This document shows positions 1-9,392 of a DNA stretch of 64,000 nucleotides, in pieces. Source of the stretch: Lactiplantibacillus nangangensis (GTDB lineage: Bacteria; Bacillota; Bacilli; Lactobacillales; Lactobacillaceae). Where the stretch lies: NCBI RefSeq assembly GCF_005405065.1, contig NZ_BJDI01000004.1, forward strand, positions 150,105 through 214,104, written 5' to 3'. Every line of letters starts with the position of its first letter. Position 1 is the stretch's first letter. Below the pieces are notes generated by a model. The model was given only the letters and a program-made list of their open reading frames with translations. It was not told the DNA's origin and did not search any database. The translations under genes were made by a program, and so were the position numbers.

Positions 1-228
1 AACATCATTCATGTCAGCGTAACCAGCTTTTTCAGCGGCACGGACCATGATCTTGTTTTTGATGACTTCCATCTTAACACCAGCATCACGCAATTGCTTA
101 CGTAAGTCAGTGACTTGTTCAACCGTCAAACCACGATAATCAACCACAACGGCAGATACGGATTTTTTGAGTTGTTCAGTGACTTCTTCAACTTTTTGTG
201 CTTTTACAGCAACAGTTTCTTTACTCAA
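1..228 (-). CDS. rplJ: 50S ribosomal protein L10 (N-terminal part, cut by window edge)
   Basis: L10 anchors the L7/L12 dimers of the ribosomal stalk and recruits translation GTPases. Only the first 76 codons are inside the window. They show the L10 N-terminal rRNA-binding domain, with the [20 protein letters not shown] segment. The start is a TTG at 226-228: GGAGGTGA lies just upstream, and no ATG in this frame has a ribosome-binding site. An RNA leader and a promoter lie upstream (229-408), separating it from rplA. The gene would be followed by rplL outside the window. Confidence 0.95.
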   Translation of the reverse strand, partial: MSKETVAVKAQKVEEVTEQLKKSVSAVVVDYRGLTVEQVTDLRKQLRDAGVKMEVIKNKIMVRAAEKAGYADMNDV

Positions 229-373
229 ATGATTCACCTCCCGGAATTTTTTGTTCAGGGATTTATAAAAAAATCCCTATGTCCACCAAGACATAGAGAA
301 AAAACAATGTCCTCGGCAGGTAGATTAAGGCCATAATGGCCGCCTGAGTCTTAGGTAGAGATATTACTTAACC
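229..373 (-). promoter_or_regulatory. L10 leader (autoregulatory rplJ 5' UTR)
   Basis: Transcribed region of about 145 nt between the rplJ promoter and the rplJ start. Reading the minus strand it contains several helices and, near its end, a 7-bp hairpin CTATGTC/GACATAG (277-296) followed by a T-rich run (267-274), which resembles an intrinsic terminator or attenuator. In Firmicutes the rplJL leader binds L10 with L12 and represses the operon. Position and structure fit that class; exact helices were not folded computationally. Confidence 0.75.
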
Positions 374-379
374 TCTAGT

Positions 380-408
380 AATCTATCACAGATCACCCAC
401 GGGGTCAA
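380..408 (-). promoter_or_regulatory. rplJ promoter
   Basis: On the minus strand TTGACC (403-408) and TAGATT (380-385) are separated by 17 bp, a near-consensus sigma-A promoter. It lies between the rplA stop and the L10 leader, so rplJL can be transcribed independently of rplKA. Confidence 0.75.
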
Positions 409-428
409 TTGTTTTCAAAGACTAGTCC

Positions 429-1118
429 TTAAAATGAGGCTAAGTCAACCCGTACAGCTGGTGTAAAGGTTGAAGTAACGACCAAGTTTTGAACGAAAGT
501 CCCACGTACTGAGGCTGGACGAGCTTTAGTGATGGTTTCTTCAATGGTCTTGAAGTTACCAACAAGCTTGTCAGTATCAAATGATACCTTGCCAACAGGA
601 ACGTGTACGTTACCATCACGGTCAGTCCGGTAAGTAACCTTGCCGGCCTTTGAATCGTTGACCGCTTTAGCAACGTCCATTGTAACCGTCCCAGTCTTAG
701 GGTTAGGCATTAATCCTTTAGGACCAAGTACCCGACCTAAACGACCAACTTGGGCCATCATGTCTGGGGTTGCGATTGCAACGTCAAAGTCTAACCAACC
801 GTCTTGAATCCGGGCAACTAAGTCGGCTTCACCGACAACGTCAGCACCAGCTTCTTCAGCTTCTTTGGCTTTGTCACCTTTAGCAAATACAATAACGGTT
901 TGTTCTTTACCGGTACCATTTGGTAAGACAACTGCACCACGAAGTTGTTGGTCAGCTTGCTTTGTATCAACGTTTAATTTGAACGCAACTTCAACAGTTG
1001 CATCAAATTTTGCGAAATCCATCTTTTTGACCAAGTCTACCGCTTCAGTTACATCGTAAGCTTTGTCACGATCAACTAGCTTAGCGGCTTCTTGGTATTG
1101 TTTACTTTTCTTTGCCAT
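429..1118 (-). CDS. rplA: 50S ribosomal protein L1
   Basis: L1 forms the mobile L1 stalk next to the ribosomal E site and also represses its own mRNA. The 229-residue product has the family's usual length and carries the hallmark segment [20 protein letters not shown] (about residues 125-145). The ATG is preceded by AAGGAGG. It follows rplK by about 100 nt, and that gap contains an L1-type mRNA operator (1143-1169). Confidence 0.98.
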   Translation of the reverse strand: MAKKSKQYQEAAKLVDRDKAYDVTEAVDLVKKMDFAKFDATVEVAFKLNVDTKQADQQLRGAVVLPNGTGKEQTVIVFAKGDKAKEAEEAGADVVGEADLVARIQDGWLDFDVAIATPDMMAQVGRLGRVLGPKGLMPNPKTGTVTMDVAKAVNDSKAGKVTYRTDRDGNVHVPVGKVSFDTDKLVGNFKTIEETITKARPASVRGTFVQNLVVTSTFTPAVRVDLASF

Positions 1119-1142
1119 CTAAGTGTTTTCCTCCTTGCAAAT

Positions 1143-1169
1143 GTGGTTCAAACGGAGATTTCCTCCCAC
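1143..1169 (-). promoter_or_regulatory. Candidate L1 binding site in rplK-rplA gap
   Basis: Read on the minus strand, the stretch begins GTGGGAGG, contains TCTCC and ends TTTGAACCAC, so GTGG pairs with CCAC and GGAG with CTCC around an asymmetric loop. This mimics the 23S rRNA L1 site and matches the copy at 1669-1702. Inference: L1 binds here to control rplA translation. Confidence 0.55.
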
Positions 1170-1217
1170 TTGACACATCCATTTTGATGAAGTGTCCGAC
1201 ATACTCTCAGTACTGAA

Positions 1218-1643
1218 TTAGCCTTCGACGGTGAATCCCATACTCCGAGCAGTACCTTCGATCATGCGCATAGCTGCTTCAACATCAGCTGCGTTTAGAT
1301 CTTGCATTTTAGTTTCAGCGATTTCTTTAACTTGAGCTGAAGTTACCGTAGCAACTTTGTTCGTGTTAGGTTCGCCGGAACCATGTTCAACACCAGCAGC
1401 TTTCTTTAAAAGAACGGCAGCAGGTGGGGTCTTGGTAACGAAGTCGAATGAACGATCTTCATAAACCGTAATCACAACAGGGATGATCATACCGGCTTGA
1501 TCAGCGGTACGAGCATTGAAATCCTTTGTGAAACCCATGATATTGATACCTGCTTGACCTAATGCTGGGCCAACTGGCGGAGCAGGTGTTGCTTTGCCCG
1601 CAGGAATTTGTAATTTAACAACGTTAGCTACTTTTTTAGCCAC
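1218..1643 (-). CDS. rplK: 50S ribosomal protein L11
   Basis: L11 binds the GTPase-associated centre of 23S rRNA and is needed for RelA-type stringent signalling. The product is 141 aa, the standard length, with the proline-rich N-terminus ([20 protein letters not shown]). The chosen start is GTG at 1641-1643 because AGGAGG sits upstream; a longer in-frame reading to 1742 would translate through the leader and promoter and is rejected. It is the first gene of the rplKA operon. Confidence 0.97.
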   Translation of the reverse strand: MAKKVANVVKLQIPAGKATPAPPVGPALGQAGINIMGFTKDFNARTADQAGMIIPVVITVYEDRSFDFVTKTPPAAVLLKKAAGVEHGSGEPNTNKVATVTSAQVKEIAETKMQDLNAADVEAAMRMIEGTARSMGFTVEG

Positions 1644-1668
1644 GAGACATTCCTCCTTAGTCCGTGAT

Positions 1669-1702
1669 GTGGTAAATGGAGCTGAGTTTTTGCTCCTCCC
1701 AC
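1669..1702 (-). promoter_or_regulatory. Candidate L1 operator in rplK leader
   Basis: The minus strand reads GTGGGAGGAGC, a short loop, AGCTCC and TTTACCAC, giving GTGG/CCAC and GGAG/CTCC pairings like the element at 1143-1169. It lies in the rplK 5' UTR just before the ribosome-binding site, the place where L1 repression is expected. Confidence 0.6.
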
Positions 1703-1732
1703 GTGAACGTGCATACGTGACGCACAAACGAT

Positions 1733-1761
1733 ATTCTACCACATCTATTTTTTATCAGCAA
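1733..1761 (-). promoter_or_regulatory. rplK promoter
   Basis: Minus strand: TTGCTG (1756-1761), 17-bp spacer, TAGAAT (1733-1738), with a TG one base upstream of the -10 (extended -10). The -35 overlaps the 3' end of the preceding hydrolase gene. Confidence 0.6.
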
Positions 1762-2632
1762 CCGTTTTTGTTGGTTCTGGATATAAAAATTGGACGATTT
1801 GTCGATCAACTTCATAATTTTCATGTAACCGCGAGTGCCGAGCGTTCTTACCGTGTACCACAAATTCATGATAACGCGCCACGACCGGCCGCAGTAAAAA
1901 TTTTAACGATAGCGCACTATTTAAAGCGACAACCCCATCGCTCTGAACGTCATCACCAATATTACCAGCAATGTTTAAATATGAAATCGTATTTGGCAAC
2001 CGTTGCAGTGTCCGCAAAAAGTAATTGTAGACTGGAGTCGTTTTCGTGGGGCCGTTAATCGTCAGTGGATGATTTTCAATCGGATACGTATTCTGAGCGA
2101 CTTCACTATCATTAAACGGCGCGCCAATCGTGACAACTTTCCGAACTTCCGGTAAGTTGACCAATTGCGCTGCCGTTGTCAAATATTGAAATAAAACGAC
2201 CCCACCCATCGAATACGCCACCAAATTGATGGTCTGCACATGTTCATGAGCCAACAAATACTTAACGACCGCTAAAACTCCCGCCGCCTGTTGCCGAACC
2301 GCTACCCGTGGCGTGGCAAAAATGAGCTGCACCATTGGACGGTATGGATCTAAGTGACCGGTGACGTGCGGGTGATTATGCCGATCAATCATCACAACTA
2401 ACGACTTATTGGCGACCCCGCTACGAACAAAGCGTTGTAACATGCCGCCGAATGAGAAGCGATTTCCCGCGTATCCGGGAATGAATAAAGTTACCGCACT
2501 ATCATCCGCCGTTTTTGGCTGCGGTGACGGCGCTAAATGTTTCGGTTGACCATACTGTAAGAACTTAAAGCCAAGTCGGCCCAAGACCCCCACAATGACC
2601 ACACCAATGACGATCAACACCAGTTGTGCCAC
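1745..2632 (-). CDS. Membrane-anchored alpha/beta hydrolase (DUF915-like)
   Basis: A 295-residue protein with one N-terminal hydrophobic segment (residues 2-21) and an alpha/beta-hydrolase domain facing outwards. The nucleophile elbow AYSMGG (Ser near residue 142) and a C-terminal His in the HENYEVDRQ region are visible. Similar lactobacillus proteins are grouped as DUF915 hydrolases or cell-surface hydrolases; the substrate is unknown. It sits between rplK and nusG on the same strand, 25 nt after the nusG stop, and its 3' end overlaps the rplK promoter. Family assignment is good; a specific activity cannot be given. Confidence 0.8.
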   Translation of the reverse strand: MAQLVLIVIGVVIVGVLGRLGFKFLQYGQPKHLAPSPQPKTADDSAVTLFIPGYAGNRFSFGGMLQRFVRSGVANKSLVVMIDRHNHPHVTGHLDPYRPMVQLIFATPRVAVRQQAAGVLAVVKYLLAHEHVQTINLVAYSMGGVVLFQYLTTAAQLVNLPEVRKVVTIGAPFNDSEVAQNTYPIENHPLTINGPTKTTPVYNYFLRTLQRLPNTISYLNIAGNIGDDVQSDGVVALNSALSLKFLLRPVVARYHEFVVHGKNARHSRLHENYEVDRQIVQFLYPEPTKTVADKK

Positions 2633-2657
2633 AGTTGCCCACCAGCTTACTTAATAA

Positions 2658-3206
2658 TTATTGAATTTGATCGACTTGATCGAAGTCTAATTCCGTACTG
2701 GTTTCACGTCCGAACATGTTGATGTTAACTTTCAACTTCAATTTTTCATTATCGATTTCAGTAATTTCACCTGAAAGACCCGAGAAGGCACCGTCAATAA
2801 TCGTGACATGTTCGCCAACTTCAACGTTCAATTCAGTATGACGAGCACTCATCCCTAATTGATGTAAGATATTTTCAGCTTCTTCTGGCAATAATGGCGT
2901 TGGTTTACTCCCTTGCCCATGTGAGCCTAAGAATCCAGTCACACCAGGGGTATTCCGGACAATATACCAAGCTTGGTCGGTCATCACCATTTCAACTAAT
3001 ACGTAGCCAGGGAAAACTTTCTTCATTTCAACTTTGTCTTTCCCATTTTTAACTTCATGGGCTTCTTCTTCAGGAACAACGACCCGAAAAATATTATCTT
3101 CCATACCCATTGATTGGGCCCGAGATTCCAAATTTGAACTAACTTTGTTTTCATAACCAGCATAAGTGTGTAAAACGTACCACTTTTTTTCAACAGATTC
3201 GACCAT
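2658..3206 (-). CDS. nusG: Transcription termination/antitermination factor NusG
   Basis: NusG binds RNA polymerase, affects pausing and links transcription to translation. The 182-aa product has an N-terminal NGN domain (KKWYVLHTYAGYENKV near residue 7; VFPGYVLVEMV near 64) and a C-terminal KOW motif (GEHVTIIDGAFSGLSGEI, about residues 131-148). It follows secE as in most bacteria, but a terminator-like hairpin and an extended -10 promoter lie in the gap, suggesting partly separate expression. Confidence 0.98.
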   Translation of the reverse strand: MVESVEKKWYVLHTYAGYENKVSSNLESRAQSMGMEDNIFRVVVPEEEAHEVKNGKDKVEMKKVFPGYVLVEMVMTDQAWYIVRNTPGVTGFLGSHGQGSKPTPLLPEEAENILHQLGMSARHTELNVEVGEHVTIIDGAFSGLSGEITEIDNEKLKLKVNINMFGRETSTELDFDQVDQIQ

Positions 3207-3245
3207 GATTAAACTCCTTTAAGAATGTCTTTTAGGTAAAATAAA

Positions 3246-3293
3246 AAAACCTCGTCGCAACGAAGTTTTTTCTCCAATAACCGTATTATAACA
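3246..3293 (-). promoter_or_regulatory. nusG promoter plus hairpin with T-run
   Basis: Minus strand: TATAAT (3285-3290) preceded by TGT, an extended -10. It is followed by a hairpin (CTTCGT/ACGAGG core, 3246-3275) with a run of seven Ts. The hairpin can end secE transcripts; because it lies downstream of the -10 it could also attenuate nusG. Confidence 0.5.
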
Positions 3294-3313
3294 AATTTTT
3301 GGTCAAATGACCA

Positions 3314-3499
3314 TTAATGCCAAGCCATCAAAAGTTTTAATAACAATTGGATGACCCAGTCAAACAGCGCGAAGAAGGCAACGAAGAACAACGAAGTCGA
3401 AATAACGGTCCATGAATCACGCCGATTTTCGGCCCAAGTTGGCCAAGTTACTTTTTTCATTTCATGTCCGACTGAACCAAAGAACTTAAATAATCGCAT
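3314..3499 (-). CDS. secE: Preprotein translocase subunit SecE
   Basis: SecE clamps SecY in the membrane export channel. The 61-aa protein has the conserved cytoplasmic amphipathic stretch (EMKKVTWPTWAENRRDSW, residues 13-30) and a single C-terminal membrane span, the short Gram-positive form. ATG start with GGGGGAT upstream. It lies 11 nt after rpmG and before nusG, the standard order. Confidence 0.96.
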   Translation of the reverse strand: MRLFKFFGSVGHEMKKVTWPTWAENRRDSWTVISTSLFFVAFFALFDWVIQLLLKLLMAWH

Positions 3500-3510
3500 A
3501 ATTAATCCCC

Positions 3511-3660
3511 CTACCGCGTTTCACGATGAAGTGTGTGTTTACCACAAAATTTACAAAATTTCTTAACTTCTAAGCGGTGAGTACGATTAGGGTTGGCGTC
3601 GATCGTGTAGTTTCTAGAACCGCAAACGGTACAAGCCAACGCAATTTTTTTCTGTGCCAT
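3511..3660 (-). CDS. rpmG: 50S ribosomal protein L33
   Basis: A 49-aa L33 with two CxxC pairs (CTVC near residue 9 and CKFC near 36), i.e. the zinc-binding form. The start is the ATG at 3658-3660 because GGAGG lies 8 nt upstream; a longer reading frame adds 13 residues without a ribosome-binding site. First of the rpmG-secE pair. Confidence 0.95.
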   Translation of the reverse strand: MAQKKIALACTVCGSRNYTIDANPNRTHRLEVKKFCKFCGKHTLHRETR

Positions 3661-3725
3661 CGATACTACCTCCATAGTTATCAGGTTTAACAGTATCATG
3701 GACCGTTTCGAATGTCAATTTAAGC

Positions 3726-4283
3726 CTATTCTAGCAGTAACGCCCGCAACTTTCGCCGACACCGATCGATGGCGTTCAAGACCGGTGCTAATTCCAGTTC
3801 TAACTTTGCCGCAATCCCTTGCGGTGTTAGGCCGTGTAGCAGCGCATCAAAAACTTGATTTTCAAACCTAGAACACTCGGTCGCAAATCGGCGAATGACT
3901 TCATGAATATAGAGGATATCGATTGCCAGTTGTTCCGGGCCAACCAGTTCTTCTAAAATCAATGACGCCTCATAATCTAAAGATAAGATTTCTTGATCTG
4001 GTCGCCTTTTTTGCGCCTGCGCACGACGAATCAGATCAATCACGCGATTGTTCAACAAAAGCCGATAAAAAGCGCCAAAGCTACAAGCGTGGTGGGTATC
4101 GTACTGCTGCGTCGCCCGATGCATGATGATCAAGGCCTCTTGATCCCAATCATCTGCATCGAAACTCCGGATGAAATATTGGCGCTGTAACTTATTAGCT
4201 ACGGGAATATATCGTTTAGCAAGTATCAACAAAGCCTCGGTATCACCTTGTTTTGCCAAACCAATCAAAGACTGTTCATCCAA
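3726..4283 (-). CDS. sigH: RNA polymerase sigma factor, SigH/ComX-like
   Basis: A 185-residue sigma-70 family protein. Region 2 is visible as SFDADDWDQEALIIMHRATQ (residues 40-59) and region 4 as a C-terminal helix-turn-helix (FENQVFDALLHGLTPQGIAAKL, about 139-160). The location next to rpmG-secE-nusG and the divergent sequence match lactobacillus SigH/ComX-like factors, which in relatives control competence-type genes. The start is TTG at 4281-4283, with GGAG 8 nt upstream. Whether it is active in this organism cannot be seen. Confidence 0.8.
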   Translation of the reverse strand: MDEQSLIGLAKQGDTEALLILAKRYIPVANKLQRQYFIRSFDADDWDQEALIIMHRATQQYDTHHACSFGAFYRLLLNNRVIDLIRRAQAQKRRPDQEILSLDYEASLILEELVGPEQLAIDILYIHEVIRRFATECSRFENQVFDALLHGLTPQGIAAKLELELAPVLNAIDRCRRKLRALLLE

Positions 4284-4472
4284 AGTTTTTTCTCCGTTTA
4301 CTTGTATTCAGAAACCACCCCTTGCCTCTGTAAACCTTAATATACAGACGGTTTTGGCCTGATACAAGCGAACAAGCATTCTTGTTTGACACCCGAAACT
4401 AAGTTATCAGCCAACTAATTTTAGAATTTCAATACATTGATCAGAATAACCATTTTTAACGTGATTACGAGA

Positions 4473-5015
4473 TTAATGATGACGTTTAGTGTGCTCTGCT
4501 TCTAACTGTCGCCGATACTGATCCAATGCCGTTAATTGGCTTTCATCCCAAGGCGACTTCCGCACTAAGCCTTTGTCTTGGCTACGTAACGCAGTATGCC
4601 GAACCTCTTTCAGATCAGCATGTACCCGTTTACGTAGCTCTAAGGCTGGAATCCGCAACGCCCCTTCAGAAAAGATGACCCACTGTTCCGCCTGGTCACT
4701 AGTTGCCACCGTTACTTGTAATACCCGCGACTGTTTATCGGCGGCCAATTTTTCGATGTAGCTATCTGCTGTTTGGTCTTTACTCGTCCAAACAATCTCT
4801 AAATCAGCCTGCCGATAACTTTTAGAATTGCCAGGGACATACATCGCATCAAAAACAACAGTGATATTTAGCCCACTAATTTTTTTATATTCAGTCAGGA
4901 CGTTTAAAAGCTCATCCCGTGCTTCCGGCAGGCGATCGGTTTGTTTTAATTGTGCCAGTTCTGGCCAATTACCAATCATATTATATGCATCCACAATCAA
5001 TAATTGTTGTTTCAT
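4473..5015 (-). CDS. yacP: NYN-domain endoribonuclease (YacP/Rae1 family)
   Basis: A 180-aa PIN-like NYN nuclease. The N-terminus LLIVDAYNMIGNWPEL provides the first catalytic Asp, and VVFDAMYVPG and TSDQAEQWVIF carry further acidic positions. The Bacillus homologue Rae1 cleaves mRNA in the ribosomal A site. The last 20 residues are basic. It starts 2 nt after the rlmB stop, so translational coupling is likely; only a weak ribosome-binding site is visible. Confidence 0.9.
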   Translation of the reverse strand: MKQQLLIVDAYNMIGNWPELAQLKQTDRLPEARDELLNVLTEYKKISGLNITVVFDAMYVPGNSKSYRQADLEIVWTSKDQTADSYIEKLAADKQSRVLQVTVATSDQAEQWVIFSEGALRIPALELRKRVHADLKEVRHTALRSQDKGLVRKSPWDESQLTALDQYRRQLEAEHTKRHH

Positions 5016-5017
5016 AA

Positions 5018-5794
5018 TTAATTTCCAAGTGGATGACGCGACGTGTAGCCTTGATAGATTAATAAGCTGGCGGCGACACTCGCATTTAAACTTTGAACGT
5101 GGCCGACCATCGGAATCGTCAACATTTCGTCAACACTCTTCTTCAATAATGGCGAAATGCCCTTACCTTCATTACCGATAATCAACCCAACGGCCCCGCT
5201 AGCATCCCAACGACGATAGTCCGTCCCGTTCATATCCGTGCCAAAGATCCATAAACCTTGTTCTTGTAATTGCTTGACGGTCTGGACCAGATTGGTGACC
5301 CGCGCAACCTTAACGTGTTCAATGGCCCCCGTCGACGTCTTAGCGACCGTACTCGTCAGCCCAACTGCTCGGCGTTTAGGGATAATAATCCCATGGGCCC
5401 CGGCAGCATCTGCCGTCCGCATGATTGACCCTAAGTTATGTGGATCTTCAATGTTATCTAAAATCAAGAAGAATGGTGGTTCGTTTTTGGCTTTCGCCAC
5501 GGCAAATAAGTCATCGATCGTGCTATATTCAAACGCAGCGACCCCGACAGCCACCCCTTGATGGTTGCCGTTATCTGTCAAGCGGTCTAATTTTTGTTTG
5601 GGCACATATTGGACGATCAAATTCCGTTTCTTTGCAATCTTAGCAATGTCATTTAGCACATCGGCTTGGAGACCACTTTGAATAAACACCTTATTAATTT
5701 GTTGCTCACTCTTGATTGCCGCCATCGCTGGATGTCGACCAATCACAAAATCTGCTGGTTCCTGGGTCGTTGGTTCTGTTGGTTCATTTGACAT
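5018..5794 (-). CDS. rlmB: 23S rRNA 2'-O-methyltransferase, TrmH/SpoU family (RlmB-like)
   Basis: A SPOUT-class SAM-dependent methyltransferase expected to modify the 23S peptidyl-transferase region. The 258-aa product has a substrate-binding domain ([20 protein letters not shown]) and the SpoU motifs [11 protein letters not shown] and [20 protein letters not shown] near the C-terminus. The start at 5794 is chosen because GGGAGGG lies just upstream; an upstream in-frame ATG would extend over the ribosome-binding site. It overlaps mrnC by 11 nt. Confidence 0.94.
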   Translation of the reverse strand: MSNEPTEPTTQEPADFVIGRHPAMAAIKSEQQINKVFIQSGLQADVLNDIAKIAKKRNLIVQYVPKQKLDRLTDNGNHQGVAVGVAAFEYSTIDDLFAVAKAKNEPPFFLILDNIEDPHNLGSIMRTADAAGAHGIIIPKRRAVGLTSTVAKTSTGAIEHVKVARVTNLVQTVKQLQEQGLWIFGTDMNGTDYRRWDASGAVGLIIGNEGKGISPLLKKSVDEMLTIPMVGHVQSLNASVAASLLIYQGYTSRHPLGN

Positions 5795-6194
5795 TTGAAA
5801 CCCTCCCTTCATCGACTTGTTCAATACACCACTGTGCTAGTTCTGCAATCCGGGCCGTCTGTTTCGTTAATTGTAGATAACCAAAAACGGCTTCGAATCC
5901 GGTCGAGATACGATAAGTGACTACATCAGTATGCTTCGCCGACGTGTGACTCTTCGCATTGCGCCCATGCTTGAAAACATCAACTTCGGTCTCCGTCAAA
6001 ACGTTTTCGGTCTGCATCCGCGCAATCAATGCTGCTTGAGCTTTAGCTGAAACGTAGTGGGTCGCATGGTGATGTAACTTTGTGGGCTTGGTATACCCGA
6101 GTTCAATCATATGTTGGCGAATAAATGGCTCATACACCGCATCCCCCAAATAGGCGAGGGCGATGCCATTTAATTGTTGATAATCAACTGTCAT
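5784..6194 (-). CDS. mrnC: Mini-ribonuclease III
   Basis: Mini-III lacks the dsRNA-binding domain of RNase III and trims 23S rRNA precursors in Firmicutes. The 136-aa protein begins with the catalytic-core helix [18 protein letters not shown] (residues 12-29) and contains [15 protein letters not shown] (residues 73-87). It lies 1 nt after the cysS stop and overlaps rlmB, giving a tightly packed cysS-mrnC-rlmB-yacP operon like that of Bacillus. Confidence 0.95.
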   Translation of the reverse strand: MTVDYQQLNGIALAYLGDAVYEPFIRQHMIELGYTKPTKLHHHATHYVSAKAQAALIARMQTENVLTETEVDVFKHGRNAKSHTSAKHTDVVTYRISTGFEAVFGYLQLTKQTARIAELAQWCIEQVDEGRVSNVK

Positions 6195-6195
6195 G

Positions 6196-7608
6196 TTAGT
6201 CCTTTCTGAAACGGACCCCTTGAGGTGTATCTTCTAGAACAATCCCCTGGGCCTTTAACTCATCGCGAATTTGATCTGCCTTCGCGAAATCTTTATTTTG
6301 TCGTGCTGCTTCTCGTTCATCGATCAAGGTTTGAATATCAGCGTCCGCTAATTCTGGTGTCGCTGCGTCAAGCTTAACCCCAAAGACGCTGGCTAAGGTC
6401 ACTAAGGTCGTTTGCAAGGCTTGGATCGTTGCCTTTTGAACCCTCGCTTGACCCGCATACACATTCGCTAATTTAGCCAATTCATAAACGGCCGCAATCC
6501 CATTTTGAGCATTAAAATCATCATCCATAGCCGCCACAAAATGCGCCGTTAAGGTTGCCAATTGTGTCTGCACATCGGCATCTTCACCGGCATCAGCGTC
6601 TTTTAGTCGATAAGCCAAATTACGATAAGCATTTTGTAATTTACTCAAATTATTAGCCGCTTCGTCTAAATTCTTTTGACTATATTGAATTGGGCGCCGA
6701 TATTGGGTCGTTGCCATGAAGAAGCGTAAAATCTGGGGATCGATTTGTTTAATAATATCATGAACCGTCACAAAGTTACCTAAAGACTTACTCATCTTTT
6801 CATTATCATCGCCAACAGTCACAAACCCATTGTGTAACCAATAGTTCGCAAACTTCTGACCAGTCTTAGCTTCACTCTGCGCAATTTCATTTTCATGATG
6901 TGGGAATTCCAAATCTTGACCACCACCATGAATATCAAAACTATCACCTAAATATTTCGTTGACATGACTGAGCATTCGATATGCCAGCCAGGCCGGCCA
7001 GCCCCCCATGGCGACGGCCACGAGATTTCATCTGGTTTGGCCGCTTTCCACAACGCAAAATCAACTGGATCTTCTTTGCGATCGGTTTCTTCGTCTGCCG
7101 TATGTTGACTGGCGCCGACTTCCAAATCGTCGATCCGTTGGTCTGATAATTGGCCGTAATTCTTGAACTTTCGTGTCCGATAATAGACGTCCCCAGCCGA
7201 TTCATAGGCATACCCTTTTTCAATTAAGACGTTAATAAAGTCAATAATTTCAGGGATGTTTTCAGAAGCCCGTGGATGCGCCGTCGCTGGCTCAATATTC
7301 ACCGCTTCAGTATCGGCCATAAATGCTTTAATGAACCGATCCGCAATCGCTGGCACAGTTGTCTGGTCTTCCTTTGCCCGTTTGATCATCTTGTCATCGA
7401 CATCCGTAAAGTTAGACACATAGTCCACTTTAAAGCCACGATATTCAAAATATCGCCGAATCGTATCAAAAGCAATTGCTGATCGCGCATTTCCAATATG
7501 AATATAGTTATAAACCGTCGGACCACAAACATACATCTTCACTTCACCCGGGGTAATGGGCTTAAAAGTTTCTTTCGTTCGAGTTAACGTATTAAATACT
7601 TGTAACAT
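6196..7608 (-). CDS. cysS: Cysteinyl-tRNA synthetase
   Basis: Class I synthetase charging tRNA-Cys. The 470-aa product shows the HIGH-type motif in [14 protein letters not shown] (residues 29-42), the zinc-site signature WHIECSVMS followed by [15 protein letters not shown], and the KMSKS loop. Start 7608 follows AAAGGAG; a six-codon extension lacks a ribosome-binding site. Expression is probably controlled by the Cys T-box at 7691-7898. Confidence 0.98.
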   Translation of the reverse strand: MLQVFNTLTRTKETFKPITPGEVKMYVCGPTVYNYIHIGNARSAIAFDTIRRYFEYRGFKVDYVSNFTDVDDKMIKRAKEDQTTVPAIADRFIKAFMADTEAVNIEPATAHPRASENIPEIIDFINVLIEKGYAYESAGDVYYRTRKFKNYGQLSDQRIDDLEVGASQHTADEETDRKEDPVDFALWKAAKPDEISWPSPWGAGRPGWHIECSVMSTKYLGDSFDIHGGGQDLEFPHHENEIAQSEAKTGQKFANYWLHNGFVTVGDDNEKMSKSLGNFVTVHDIIKQIDPQILRFFMATTQYRRPIQYSQKNLDEAANNLSKLQNAYRNLAYRLKDADAGEDADVQTQLATLTAHFVAAMDDDFNAQNGIAAVYELAKLANVYAGQARVQKATIQALQTTLVTLASVFGVKLDAATPELADADIQTLIDEREAARQNKDFAKADQIRDELKAQGIVLEDTPQGVRFRKD

Positions 7609-7690
7609 CGTTTTCGCTCCTTTCAAAATTCACTCAGTTATTTTTTGACAGTCCTAGCTTTCCTTTTGACTATTTTCGCACGACCTTATC

Positions 7691-7898
7691 AAAAAAGCGA
7701 CTTTCATACTAAAGGATTCCTCCCCTAATACAAAAGACGCTTCCGCGTGCTTCCACTCTTGTTTCACCGTTGACCGGCCTCATTGCTGGGATAACGGCCA
7801 CCCGATGACAAACGTGATAATCGCACTTCAACTTGGTCCGCCACGACGTCACAGCCCCCGTCGCTTCCTGAAGACTTCTCCAAGCTTACTCTTATTAT
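7691..7898 (-). promoter_or_regulatory. T-box leader for cysS, Cys specifier
   Basis: Minus-strand leader with a T-box sequence AGAGTGGAAGCACGCGG (7743-7759), a candidate TGC specifier (complement of 7823-7825) within GAAGTGCGATTATC, and a long terminator hairpin (about 7697-7740) followed by six Ts. T-boxes sense uncharged tRNA and switch off the terminator. The specifier matches cysteine and the downstream gene is cysS, which makes the call consistent. Confidence 0.88.
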
Positions 7899-7901
7899 CC
7901 T

Positions 7902-9392
7902 TTATTTAGCTAATTCCGCGATCATCGCATCTAAGTGCTTCATCGTGGTTTCGCGGCCTAATAATTCAATCGTTTCTGGCAATTCTGGACCGTGCATTTC
8001 GTGAGAAACGGCGATTCGAATTGGCATATACAGTTGACGGCCTTTGATCTTCGTATCTTTTTGAATCGACTTAATAGTCTTTTGAATTTCAGTCGCTTCG
8101 AAGACATCAACATCTTCAATGCGCTTGCGGAATTCTTTCAAGACCGTTGGTGCCGTTTCAACCGCTAATTCAGCCTTAGCTTCATCATTGATTTCGGCAG
8201 GACCGTTGAAGAACAAGTCAGCTAATTCCACGATTTGACCCGTATAGCTCATTTGATTCTTGTAAAGTGAGACTAATGTCCGGGTCCATTCGATTTGAGC
8301 CTGCGTTGGCCGTTTTGGTAAACGACCAGCCTTGATCAATTGACGAATTGACATTGCAAAGACTTCATTTTCGTCAGATTTCTTAATGTATTGGTTATTG
8401 ACCCATTCAAGCTTCTTGCCATCAAATGAAGCTGGTGACTTGCTCAAACGTTTTTCATCATACATCTTGATGAATTCACGCTTCGTGAACAATTCATTTT
8501 CACCAACTGGCGACCAACCAAGCAAGATGATAAAGTTCAACATTGCTTCTGGTAAGTAACCTAATTCACGATATTGTTCGATAAATTGGAGCACCGTTTC
8601 ATCACGCTTACTTAATTTCTTACCGGTTTCAGTATTGATAATTAAGCTCATATGACCAAACTTAGGTGGGTTCCAACCAAAGGCTTCATAAATCATTAAT
8701 TGTTTAGGCGTGTTGGCAACATGATCATCTCCACGGAAAACGTGGCTAATTTGCATCATGTGGTCATCTACGACAACGGCAAAGTTATACGTTGGCATCC
8801 CATCGCGCTTCTTGATGACGAAGTCGCCACCAACGGTCTTGGATTCGAAAGAAACGTGCCCTTTAACCATATCATCCCAAGCATAAGTTTGACCTTCTGG
8901 GACGTGGAAACGGATAACTGGCGTGATGCCAGCTGCTTTAGCAGCCGCAATCTTCGCTTGTTTTTCGTCTTCACTCATGCCAGCAAATTCGTAGACATAA
9001 TGTGGCATCTCTTTGCGGGCTTTTTGAGCATCGCGTTGTGCCGTCAATTCGTCTTCTGTCATGTATGATTCATAGGCTTTGCCTTCATCAACAAGTTGTT
9101 GAATCAAAGGATCATAGATTGATTTCCGTTCTGATTGACGATAAGGACCAAAGTCCCCACCCTTGTCAGGACCTTCATCCCAGTCAATCCCTAACCAGGC
9201 TAAGTTATCCATCTGACTCTTTTCACCGTCAGCGACGTTCCGCTTTAAATCGGTGTCTTCAATCCGTAAGATGAACTTCCCTTTATTATGCCGGGCAAAT
9301 AAATAGTTAAATAACGCTGTCCGGGCATTACCAATGTGTAAATGGCCAGTTGGACTTGGTGCGTAACGCACACGAATCTTGCTCTTTGCCAA
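7902..9392 (-). CDS. gltX: Glutamyl-tRNA synthetase
   Basis: Class I synthetase for tRNA-Glu, and in bacteria without GlnRS also for mischarging tRNA-Gln. The 496-aa protein has the HIGH motif in [19 protein letters not shown] and the KMSKS equivalent KLSKRDE. The start is the TTG at 9390-9392, preceded by AGAGGCG; the ATG 21 nt further upstream has no ribosome-binding site. A structured 5' leader of about 250 nt precedes it. Confidence 0.97.
   Translation of the reverse strand: MAKSKIRVRYAPSPTGHLHIGNARTALFNYLFARHNKGKFILRIEDTDLKRNVADGEKSQMDNLAWLGIDWDEGPDKGGDFGPYRQSERKSIYDPLIQQLVDEGKAYESYMTEDELTAQRDAQKARKEMPHYVYEFAGMSEDEKQAKIAAAKAAGITPVIRFHVPEGQTYAWDDMVKGHVSFESKTVGGDFVIKKRDGMPTYNFAVVVDDHMMQISHVFRGDDHVANTPKQLMIYEAFGWNPPKFGHMSLIINTETGKKLSKRDETVLQFIEQYRELGYLPEAMLNFIILLGWSPVGENELFTKREFIKMYDEKRLSKSPASFDGKKLEWVNNQYIKKSDENEVFAMSIRQLIKAGRLPKRPTQAQIEWTRTLVSLYKNQMSYTGQIVELADLFFNGPAEINDEAKAELAVETAPTVLKEFRKRIEDVDVFEATEIQKTIKSIQKDTKIKGRQLYMPIRIAVSHEMHGPELPETIELLGRETTMKHLDAMIAELAK

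Noticed and set aside
1644..1742. Upstream extension of the L11 reading frame (174 aa version)
   Set aside because: The extension runs through the L1-operator hairpin; a GTG with AGGAGG gives the standard 141 aa.
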